This document shows, in pieces, positions 1-4,417 of a stretch of 5,198 bases of DNA. The number at the start of each line of letters is the position of its first letter. Position 1 is the first letter of the stretch. Origin of the DNA: Thermodesulfobacteriota bacterium (GTDB lineage: Bacteria; Desulfobacterota; BSN033; UBA1163); NCBI GenBank assembly GCA_030024065.1, contig JASEIE010000278.1, forward strand, positions 1 to 5,198, read 5' to 3'. The notes under the pieces are model-generated. The model did no database searches. It was not told where the DNA came from and worked only from the letters and a program-made list of their open reading frames with translations. The translations under genes were made by a program, and so were the position numbers.

Positions 1-477
1 GGCAGGAAGTCTTTTTAACTCATGGTCGGGGAAAAGCTGCTTCATCTCCCTGTGGAAGGACTTGTCAAACCCGAACCCTTTAGCCCCCACGGTATCCTCT
101 GCGAAAAGAAATCCTCCGTAGCTGAGGAACCGCCTCAAAGTCTCCCTTTCCTGTGGGGTGAAAGGATCGAACTCATATTTTCCCGCCATATAAAGGAAGG
201 GGTAGAAGAAGAGATCAGGGTCAGAAATGGTTGTTACTCGTCTTTGCTTCATTCCATCGATGCTTGTCCTGAGCTCAAGCTCCTTAATGATGGGTTCAAA
301 AAATTGAGGATTCGGATCCCATTCGCCGCCACGGTATTTGAGCTGGGCAAAAAAGAAATGGGGAAAGGGAGCGCTCAAGAGGGATTTAGGGCCAGAGAAA
401 AAAAACCCGCCCGCCAGCCCCAAAACTAAAGATAAAAAATCTCTTCTGCTACAGCGCTTAAAGGATGACGTTCTCAT
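1..477 (-). CDS. Tat-exported DUF4159 domain protein, partial (3' end beyond left edge)
   Basis: The first 159 codons of this reading frame are in the window and no stop is reached. Residues 10-15 read SRRDFL, a canonical twin-arginine motif. A glycine-rich hydrophobic stretch follows at about 16-28, so the protein is probably exported folded by the Tat system. From about residue 42 the sequence matches what I know of DUF4159: FFAQLKYRGGEWDPNP, then a conserved segment with TISDPDLFFYPFLYMAG, then RRFLSYGGFLFAEDT and a GFGFDKSF segment. The function of DUF4159 is not established. The family often sits near MoxR ATPase, DUF58 and von Willebrand A genes, none of which is visible here. The ATG overlaps the TGA of the truncated PIN toxin frame as ATGA. 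No good Shine-Dalgarno precedes it, so translation may depend on coupling. The frame stays open upstream to a stop near 565, but this ATG places the Tat motif correctly. Family assignment is confident; the exact start is less so. Confidence 0.85.
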   Translation of the reverse strand, partial: MRTSSFKRCSRRDFLSLVLGLAGGFFFSGPKSLLSAPFPHFFFAQLKYRGGEWDPNPQFFEPIIKELELRTSIDGMKQRRVTTISDPDLFFYPFLYMAGKYEFDPFTPQERETLRRFLSYGGFLFAEDTVGAKGFGFDKSFHREMKQLFPDHELKRLPA

Positions 478-584
478 AGTCTGCAGTCGCCATTGAGGAT
501 GAGAGAGATAGTCAAAGCTGGGTTGCTCTGTGGTCTGAGAAGGGCAGAAACAATGACGTTGGTATCAACAACAACTTTGAGCAT
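474..584 (-). pseudogene. Truncated PIN-domain toxin (N-terminal 36 residues only)
   Basis: The frame starts MLKVVVDTNVIVSALL, the first beta strand and first catalytic aspartate (D7 in the DTN motif) of a PIN-domain ribonuclease toxin. It stops after 36 residues, whereas the related intact toxin at 1504-1917 has 137. The remaining PIN acidic residues are missing, so it cannot form an active nuclease. It lies 11 nt after the Phd-type antitoxin stop, the usual antitoxin-toxin order. Its first 38 bases closely resemble those of the intact toxin gene, pointing to common origin. The frame breaks where the DUF4159 gene begins: the toxin TGA and the DUF4159 ATG overlap as ATGA. The simplest explanation is a deletion or insertion joint that removed about 100 codons of toxin. 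A deliberately short leader peptide is less likely. Confidence 0.85.
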
Positions 585-595
585 ATAGGCAGTGG

Positions 596-886
596 TTATT
601 TTCTAGATTTAGATCGGCGGTAGTCGGCAATCTCAGATTCAATTTCTTTATCGCTCATCTTATCCAGCCCGGCTTTTTGAGCGCTGAGTTGAATGGTGGT
701 TAAGATCTCAGGCTGCTTAATAACGTTCTTTAAATAATCTCTCACGCCTAAAATCACCACCTTGGGCTTGCCTCGCCGGCTGACTAAAAACCGTGTCTTT
801 CCCTTTTCCGCTTCTTCCATCAGTTCTCCGAAACGAGTCCGAGCGGAAAGAGCGTCAATTAGTTTGGTCATAAATTTAGCTTCCAT
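596..886 (-). CDS. Phd/YefM-family antitoxin (partner toxin truncated)
   Basis: This 96-residue protein has the size and sequence character of the Phd/YefM antitoxin family. The N-terminal part (about 1-55) contains DALSARTRFGELMEEAEKG and RFLVSRRGKPKVVILG, the dimerising DNA-binding fold. The charged C-terminal part, after DYLKN, would wrap around the toxin. Such antitoxins repress their own operon and neutralise the co-expressed toxin. The ATG at 886 is preceded by GGAGGG with a 4-nt gap, which supports this start. About half the residues are identical to the antitoxin at 1921-2205, including the segment DYLKN-x-x-KQP. The toxin directly downstream is only a 36-residue remnant. This may therefore be a solitary antitoxin that still autoregulates and may neutralise the related intact toxin; that cross-neutralisation is inference. 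Confidence 0.88.
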   Translation of the reverse strand: MEAKFMTKLIDALSARTRFGELMEEAEKGKTRFLVSRRGKPKVVILGVRDYLKNVIKQPEILTTIQLSAQKAGLDKMSDKEIESEIADYRRSKSRK

Positions 887-901
887 GTTGCCCTCCGAAT
901 A

Positions 902-913
902 AACTAATTAGTT
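902..913. promoter_or_regulatory. Palindromic operator of the truncated TA module
   Basis: AACTAATTAGTT is a perfect 12-bp palindrome located between the -10 box and the antitoxin ribosome binding site, covering roughly +8 to +20 of the predicted transcript start. A related 20-bp palindrome with the same AACT...AGTT ends occupies the equivalent place in the second module. Phd-type antitoxins bind such palindromes to repress their operon, so this is the likely antitoxin binding site. Binding itself is inferred. Confidence 0.6.
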
Positions 914-927
914 AATCGTTTAGTTTA

Positions 928-956
928 AAAATAACAGGAAATAATTTTCTAGTCAA
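928..956 (-). promoter_or_regulatory. Sigma-70-type promoter of the truncated TA module
   Basis: On the minus strand TTGACT (956-951) and TATTTT (933-928) are separated by exactly 17 nt, close to the sigma-70 consensus. Transcription would begin near 921, run into the palindromic operator, then through the antitoxin, the toxin remnant and the DUF4159 gene. Confidence 0.65.
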
Positions 957-983
957 TAGATGGCATTGTCGAGCAGCGATAGG

Positions 984-1106
984 TTAAGGCAAGCAAGTGT
1001 CAAGGAGGGTCCAGATGACGAATTTCTCCTCAAAAGTCTCATAGGCATTGGTTAGACGGTTGACTTCGTCATCGCTTAATGGTTCTCTTTTGTATTGATA
1101 GGGCAT
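984..1106 (-). pseudogene. Tyrosine recombinase (phage-type integrase) N-terminal remnant
   Basis: A 40-codon frame begins MPYQYKREPLSDDEVNRLTN and continues to FVIWTLLDTCLP before a TAA. I recognise this as the start of the catalytic-domain region of short tyrosine recombinases, where WTLLDTGLRVSELAGL normally follows. The active-site arginine of that LR-x-SEL motif is exactly where the frame ends. In the -1 frame the next residues read LNLSLLDN, which weakly resembles LRVSEL, so both a frameshift and erosion may be involved. No further recombinase sequence is visible: the TA promoter begins 28 nt later. With no R, H-x-x-R or Y residues it is non-functional. The ORF is too short for statistical certainty, and the family call rests on recognising the motif. 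Confidence 0.6.
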
Positions 1107-1126
1107 AGCCAATTTTTATTTCTTTT

Positions 1127-1204
1127 GTATAACATTGCGCCCCTGATCCGCGAAACGGTTGGGGAAAAACCCAAATGGCCGCAGCCGGGAGAGCGGTGTT
1201 ATTT
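1127..1204 (-). repeat. Imperfect long hairpin, weak attC-like candidate
   Basis: ATAACA (1129-1134) pairs with TGTTAT (1197-1202), and the interior carries a second nested stem, TTGGG/CCCAA around 1159-1174 flanked by CGG and CCG. The ends read GTATAAC and GTTATTT, partial matches to integron R boxes (6/7 and 5/7). It sits 10 bp after the stop of the 65-residue gene and 21 bp before the recombinase remnant. The inner L-type arms pair poorly, so I treat it as a structured repeat only. It is not a convincing terminator, because no T-run follows on the minus strand. Confidence 0.3.
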
Positions 1205-1213
1205 GACGTCACC

Positions 1214-1411
1214 CTATGTTTGATGCTTGGCAATGAGTTCCCGGACCACAGGCACCAGATCGTTGGGGATCTCCATAAAGGTTTGCGTTTGATTCTCAAA
1301 AGCCGCTTCATCCTCCGCCAACGCCTCTTCTTCCGTCTGCTCCTCATAGTGAGCAAGAACTTTGCGGACTCTCTCTTCGTCCCACCCTGGTGGAAACTTA
1401 CTCTGATTCAT
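1214..1411 (-). CDS. Small acidic protein of unknown function, possibly an orphan antitoxin-like gene
   Basis: The gene encodes 65 residues. The N-terminal part, starting PPGWDEERVRKVLAHYEEQ, is predicted helical and is followed by a strongly acidic stretch EEEALAEDEAAFE. The C-terminal part reads MEIPNDLVPVVRELIAKHQ. An AGGAGG ribosome binding site (1422-1417) lies 5 nt before the ATG, which makes this a credible real gene and fixes the start. The WDEERV...HYE...AEDEAAFE pattern resembles small hypothetical proteins often found beside toxin-antitoxin or PIN-like genes in environmental bacteria. I cannot name the family. No toxin-sized partner follows: downstream there is only a hairpin and a recombinase fragment. 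The PIN toxin of the intact module ends about 90 bp upstream. An antitoxin role is a guess from size, acidity and setting. Confidence 0.7.
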   Translation of the reverse strand: MNQSKFPPGWDEERVRKVLAHYEEQTEEEALAEDEAAFENQTQTFMEIPNDLVPVVRELIAKHQT

Positions 1412-1456
1412 CTTTGCCTCCTACTAACGGGGTTTACTTCTCAAAAATTAATAGAA

Positions 1457-1488
1457 CCGTCCCGTTTTCTTTCCGTCTCGTTTTCTTT
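1457..1488. repeat. Tandem 16-bp direct repeat, two copies
   Basis: CCGTCCCGTTTTCTTT (1457-1472) is followed immediately by CCGTCTCGTTTTCTTT (1473-1488), differing at one base. It lies in the spacer between the intact PIN toxin stop and the 65-residue gene. Function is unknown; replication slippage is a sufficient explanation. Confidence 0.8.
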
Positions 1489-1503
1489 TCCTTTAGTGTT
1501 TTC

Positions 1504-1917
1504 TTACAACTCGCTGATGCTATTTATAAATTCTCTTGGAGTCACTATTTTACTACCTTTGAATTCTTCAAAAGGAAAATGCCTTTTATTTCCCGTGATA
1601 ATAAAATCCGCCTTAGCTTTTATGGCACATTCCAGAACCCTGTTATCAGGTTCGTCCACCTTAAGTATTTTTAATCGTTTGGTGGGGGTGACTATTAATG
1701 CTTTTCGATTAATTTTCCCCATTAGTTCTGTAACCTGTCTCTGGCCCAACTTGAAACGAGATCTTTTAAGAACTGCCTCGTATTCATTCAAAAGCGCCGG
1801 AGAAACAAAAAACCTTACTTTATCTTCTAAGCCTAAAGATAAAAGTAAGGCGGGCAAACTTTCTCCATATAGAGCGGCTGAAACAATGACGTTGGTGTCA
1901 AAAACTACCTTGAGCAT
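1504..1917 (-). CDS. PIN-domain ribonuclease toxin (COG1569-like), intact
   Basis: This 137-residue protein is full length for the PIN_3/COG1569 group of putative TA toxins. These are Mg2+-dependent endoribonucleases of the VapC-like fold that block translation when freed from the antitoxin. The expected acidic residues are present in order: D7 in VVFDTNVIVSA, E45 in LLNEYEAVL, D91 in DEPDNRVLECA, and D104 in KADFIITGNKRHF. The TGNKRHF stretch is typical of this group. The ATG lies 3 nt beyond the antitoxin stop codon, so the two genes are almost certainly co-transcribed and translationally linked. The cleaved RNA cannot be told from sequence. Its N-terminus and gene start closely match the truncated toxin at 474-584, so the two modules are related copies. 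Confidence 0.92.
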   Translation of the reverse strand: MLKVVFDTNVIVSAALYGESLPALLLSLGLEDKVRFFVSPALLNEYEAVLKRSRFKLGQRQVTELMGKINRKALIVTPTKRLKILKVDEPDNRVLECAIKAKADFIITGNKRHFPFEEFKGSKIVTPREFINSISEL

Positions 1918-1920
1918 AGG

Positions 1921-2205
1921 CTAAAGACCTTTTCTAAAGGCCTTAATTTCTGCATCAATGTCCTCAAGACTGAGCTTATCCGTTCCAGCCTTTTTAGCTT
2001 GTTTTTGGAGCTTAGTTAACACGTCAGGCTGCTTGACAATATTTTTTAAATAATCCTCGATGCTTAAAATAACTGCCGTAGCTTCTCCTTTTTTGCTTAT
2101 CAAAAAGCGGTCCTGATTCTTTTTAACTCTTTCCAAAATCTGGCCCAATTGTGTTCTGGCTATAAGAGCCGAAATGTTCTTGGTCACTTTTAGACTTCCT
2201 TCCAT
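1921..2205 (-). CDS. Phd/YefM-family antitoxin of the intact PIN module
   Basis: This 94-residue antitoxin is of Phd/YefM type. The N-terminal DNA-binding and dimerisation region includes ISALIARTQLGQILERVKKN and RFLISKKGEATAVILS. DYLKN and a lysine-rich, probably disordered C-terminal tail follow and should mask the PIN toxin. It would bind the palindrome at 2231-2250 and repress its own operon, more strongly with toxin bound. AAGGAGG (2219-2213) precedes the ATG by 7 nt. The toxin gene begins 3 nt after its TAG. About half the residues match the antitoxin at 596-886, making the two paralogues or independently acquired relatives. Confidence 0.92.
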   Translation of the reverse strand: MEGSLKVTKNISALIARTQLGQILERVKKNQDRFLISKKGEATAVILSIEDYLKNIVKQPDVLTKLQKQAKKAGTDKLSLEDIDAEIKAFRKGL

Positions 2206-2230
2206 TCCTTTTCCTCCTTAAGGAATAATG

Positions 2231-2250
2231 AACTGATTAATTAATTAGTT
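2231..2250. promoter_or_regulatory. Palindromic operator of the intact TA module
   Basis: A 20-bp palindrome, AACTGATTAATTAATTAGTT, has one mismatched pair. It lies just downstream of the -10 box and upstream of the ribosome binding site. Its outer half-sites AACT/AGTT and AT-rich core match the 12-bp palindrome of the other module. It is the likely site for antitoxin or antitoxin-toxin binding. Confidence 0.65.
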
Positions 2251-2255
2251 ATACC

Positions 2256-2284
2256 ATGATAAGAAATTAATGAAGGCGTGTCAA
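2256..2284 (-). promoter_or_regulatory. Sigma-70-type promoter of the intact TA module
   Basis: On the minus strand a perfect TTGACA (2284-2279) is separated by 17 nt from TATCAT (2261-2256). The start point would be near 2249, inside the palindromic operator, so bound antitoxin would block initiation. Confidence 0.72.
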
Positions 2285-2368
2285 GGGGTAGCGCTTCTCC
2301 CTGAGAGCTAACCAAAAAAAGCTAACAGGTTTTCATCAAGGCATCGGAGAATTATTCTTCTCGCGGAG

Positions 2369-2408
2369 AAATGGAGAAATGGGGTCAGAAATGGAGAATT
2401 GGGGTCAG
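2369..2408. repeat. Tandem 20-bp direct repeat abutting the palindromic element
   Basis: AAATGGAGAAATGGGGTCAG (2369-2388) is followed by the same unit with one base changed (2389-2408). The second copy runs into the left arm of the inverted repeat at 2396-2412, sharing GGGGTCAG. This is how REP-like arrays grow next to their palindromes. Confidence 0.8.
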
Positions 2409-2517
2409 GCATGATTAATTTCCTTATTTATGAATCCTTGTTTTCCCGCCATGGCTATCTGATATTATATTAGACTTCTACTTTTAATATTTAATTATTT
2501 ATGCCTGACCCCAATTC
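2396..2517. mobile_element. REP/MITE-like palindromic element with 17-bp terminal inverted repeats
   Basis: The arm at 2396-2412 (GAATTGGGGTCAGGCAT) is the exact reverse complement of 2501-2517. The interior of about 88 bp is AT-rich and has no reading frame of interest. The GGGGTCAGG/CCTGACCCC core is familiar from palindromes beside Y1-type (IS200-like, REP-associated) transposase genes in environmental Proteobacteria and relatives. No transposase is present here, so this would be a non-autonomous element moved in trans. The inverted repeat is certain; the link to a Y1 transposase is from memory and inference. Confidence 0.65.
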
Positions 2518-2623
2518 CTTTTACAGGTCGAGGATTTCTCCTTCGTGCTGGGGACATGGAACGTTGTTCAAAGTATTCAAATTACCTCCCCCTACTTCCT
2601 TATTGTCATTGTGAATTTTCCTA

Positions 2624-2767
2624 ATGGGAATTTTGATAATTTTGATCTACGTCCCTCTAAAGGAAAATAAAGGACTGGCTAAGGAGGAGAAAATGGAAAT
2701 GTCGCCTTTTTACACAGAAGGCGACAGAAAATCGGATCCTGTACTTTTTGAAACCTACAAAGCTTGA
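2624..2767 (+). CDS. Possible small ORF on the plus strand (24 or 47 residues)
   Basis: A frame from ATG 2624 to TGA 2767 encodes 47 residues beginning MGILIILIYVPLKENKG. An in-frame internal ATG at 2693 is preceded by a near-perfect AAGGAGG at 2681-2687 with a 5-nt gap and would give 24 residues, MEMSPFYTEGDRK onward. The longer form would have a short hydrophobic N-terminus and a polar tail, as in tiny membrane proteins or the tail of a decayed membrane protein. It is the only candidate gene on the plus strand and ends 2 nt before the attC-like site. I recognise no family. The strong ribosome binding site is the main support, and the frame could be chance. Confidence 0.3.
   Translation: MGILIILIYVPLKENKGLAKEEKMEMSPFYTEGDRKSDPVLFETYKA
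2700..2726. repeat. Perfect 9-bp stem hairpin
   Basis: TGTCGCCTT (2700-2708) is the reverse complement of AAGGCGACA (2718-2726), with a 9-nt loop. No T-run follows on either strand, so it is not a standard terminator. It begins 5 nt after the ATG of the short plus-strand frame, where an RNA hairpin could affect translation. Confidence 0.7.
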
Positions 2768-2768
2768 G

Positions 2769-2863
2769 GATTAACATTCTGATAGGCCTATTGATTTGTG
2801 TAAGGAACAGAGGATAATGATAAACCTCAGTGGCCGTACGTGGCCTGCAGTACAGTATTAGAC
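2769..2863 (-). other. attC-like site downstream of the protease gene (95 bp)
   Basis: On the minus strand the site opens with GTCTAAT (2863-2857, 6/7 to RYYYAAC) and closes with GTTAATC (2775-2769, 6/7 to GTTRRRY). Five bases inside each end are complementary arms: + strand CTGATAGGCC near 2779-2788 pairs with GGCCTGCAG near 2842-2850, leaving unpaired extra bases, as attC L boxes do. A further GAGG/CCTC stem lies in the centre. The protease stop codon is 1 bp outside the R'' box. The architecture fits attC, but the cassette claim rests on inspection of structure alone. Confidence 0.45.
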
Positions 2864-2864
2864 A

Positions 2865-4313
2865 CTATCGATATACAAAGCGACGCAACGAGTCTAAGTG
2901 TGACTTTTGTGCCTCGAGCATCCTCTGCTTAGAGGAATATAACTTCTTATATAAAGGCTGAGATGCCTCACTCAATTTCCTTTCGTTAATCTTAATAACG
3001 TGAGCAGCAATCTTTTCTGCAATCTCGAATGCAGTACGTGCTTCTGATTGTCGTCCAAGGTAAAGGAGTGCCCGTACTTTCTCAACATGGCAGCCAAAGT
3101 TTGCATAAAAAACATCAATACATTTCTCACTCGCTTCCAGAGCAGCCATTGCATTGTCGCGGTTCATGTGTGCCATTGCGAGGTGGCAGTAGGCCTCAGA
3201 GTAGTCTTCAGAATCAAGGACTCCCTCACAATTCTGGAGATACCGATTAGCTAATCGTTCAAGATACGACCAATCTTGCGTGGCAAGTGCTGCCGCTCGC
3301 TCTTCCATTATGGTAATGCACCGGTTTACCTTATCCTTAGAGCCTGTCTGCCATTCCTCCGTTTTACCCGTTTTCCATTCGTTTAAAGGGATAACTTCTT
3401 TATTATCGATCTCATCTTTTATCAGATTCACTGGTACTGCAAAATTCAGATTTTGTCCTTCTTTTATTAGAGACGTTACTACACCAATAACCTCACCGCT
3501 TTTATTGAAGACAGGACCTCCACTACTACCCTCTGATACGGGCGCTGTTATCTGTAAAATTTTTCTCCTATACCTCAATTTCTTATCATAGCGGAGTTGG
3601 TCCAATTCCTGAGCCTGCAAAGGTTTGTATGGATCATAGTGCCAAAGAGGTAAGGAAGGTAACAAGGGCGTTATACCCCAATCAGCGTCTCTCAAACCAC
3701 TTAATATTCCTTCAGATATAGTATTTTCGAACCCCTGAGGACTGCTTATGACATAAACCTTTTCACCTATGTTCGCGTTATCAATATCCCCAAGCTTTAC
3801 AACAGGGAGTTTTTCCAATGCAAACATCTCTCCAATTGTTACCCTTGCAAAGTCTGAATTTGGGGGATCCTCTTTGAGAAAGCCAGCGCCAGGGTCCCTC
3901 TTTCTTGTCGGTAATACCTTTTTTTCATTGAATTTTGCCTTAAGAATTACAAGATCATTTTCCCTATCAAAATAAATTATTCCCTCAACTTCAAGTATTT
4001 CTGCCCAACGTTCACTTGGCGTCATTTTCACAAACCTAGGATTCTTAGCTTTTATAACGATACCTGAGGCCTTATTAACAACATGGTAACTTGTTACTAT
4101 CACCCCATCTTGTCTTACAGCAAAACCACTTCCTTGGGCTATCGGTTTATGTTTAGAGTCGTATGCAACAACAACTACAACAGCCATACTGTTTTCCTTA
4201 AAAATCCTCTCAGGATCAGCATGGGAGTTAGCAGGAGAAAGGAGGGCCATTAGCAAGAGGGTGCATAAGAGTAGGTAGAAGGCCTTCATGAAGCTACCTT
4301 GTCGATTAATCAT
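2865..4313 (-). CDS. Secreted trypsin-like serine protease with C-terminal TPR-like region
   Basis: This 482-residue protein begins with a Sec signal peptide (KAFYLLLCTLLLMALLSPA, probable cleavage after SHA at residue 32) and should act in the periplasm or outside. A chymotrypsin-fold protease of HtrA/DegP type follows. GSGFAV at 61-66 and VTSYHVV place the catalytic histidine at H77, FDRENDLVIL places the aspartate at D120, and SEGSSGGPVF places the serine at S264, so the triad is complete. Compared with a typical HtrA there is extra sequence before the serine motif (about 209-250, Trp- and Pro-rich) and no PDZ domain. Residues about 330-450 are helical with alternating Ala/Leu and YC-x-LAMAHMN and LLYLGR segments, typical of TPR repeats that bind partner proteins. 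ATG 4313 has GGAAGG 5 nt upstream; M9 is an alternative start. The gene is flanked by attC-like sites on both sides. The substrate is unknown. Confidence 0.88.
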   Translation of the reverse strand: MINRQGSFMKAFYLLLCTLLLMALLSPANSHADPERIFKENSMAVVVVVAYDSKHKPIAQGSGFAVRQDGVIVTSYHVVNKASGIVIKAKNPRFVKMTPSERWAEILEVEGIIYFDRENDLVILKAKFNEKKVLPTRKRDPGAGFLKEDPPNSDFARVTIGEMFALEKLPVVKLGDIDNANIGEKVYVISSPQGFENTISEGILSGLRDADWGITPLLPSLPLWHYDPYKPLQAQELDQLRYDKKLRYRRKILQITAPVSEGSSGGPVFNKSGEVIGVVTSLIKEGQNLNFAVPVNLIKDEIDNKEVIPLNEWKTGKTEEWQTGSKDKVNRCITIMEERAAALATQDWSYLERLANRYLQNCEGVLDSEDYSEAYCHLAMAHMNRDNAMAALEASEKCIDVFYANFGCHVEKVRALLYLGRQSEARTAFEIAEKIAAHVIKINERKLSEASQPLYKKLYSSKQRMLEAQKSHLDSLRRFVYR

Positions 4314-4329
4314 GCGTTCCTTCCTGTTC

Positions 4330-4417
4330 GCCTTACGCTGGGCGTCAGCTGCTGCCGAAAGCCGGAGCGACGCAGGAGCGTAGGCTGTAGGCAGTCAGCT
4401 GCGCGCCTTGGTTAGCT
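4330..4417 (-). other. attC-like site between the two right-hand genes (88 bp)
   Basis: The minus-strand R'' box AGCTAAC (4417-4411) contains the TAA stop of the upstream gene. The R' box is GTAAGGC (4336-4330, 6/7 to GTTRRRY). After 5-nt spacers, the + strand arm GCG-T-CAGCTG-CTGCC (4342-4355) pairs with GGCAG-T-CAGCTG-CGC (4391-4404), giving 14 paired bases with single unpaired bases. Further GCC/GGC and AGCC/GGCT stems lie inside. Extra-helical bases on otherwise matched arms are characteristic of attC sites. The protease ATG lies 17 nt past the R' box. This is the best of the three candidates. Confidence 0.6.

Larger units (their letters stand above)
2285..2768. other. 484-bp region without a certain gene
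   Basis: This stretch lies between the intact TA promoter and the attC-like site at 2769. It contains two AGCTAAC copies 14 bp apart (2306-2312 and 2320-2326), a tandem 20-bp repeat, a palindromic REP/MITE-like element and a possible 47-codon plus-strand frame with a hairpin. Each is listed separately except the AGCTAAC pair. I see no protein-coding gene of normal size on either strand. Confidence 0.7.

Noticed and set aside
22..429. 135-codon open frame on the plus strand
   Set aside because: It is antisense to the DUF4159 gene, whose protein has a clear Tat motif and family sequence; the plus-strand protein resembles nothing.
1069..1356. 95-codon minus-strand frame rich in Arg and Lys
   Set aside because: It is an alternate frame of the 65-residue gene running into the recombinase remnant, with no ribosome binding site and low-complexity basic composition.
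1422..1500. Possible attC-like site starting at TACTAAC before the 65-residue gene
   Set aside because: The TACTAAC heptamer overlaps the ribosome binding site, no facing R box is convincing and the interior does not fold into paired arms.
1175..1924. 249-codon open frame on the plus strand
   Set aside because: It runs antisense through the 65-residue gene and the PIN toxin. Both of those have ribosome binding sites, recognisable sequence or operon context; this frame has none.
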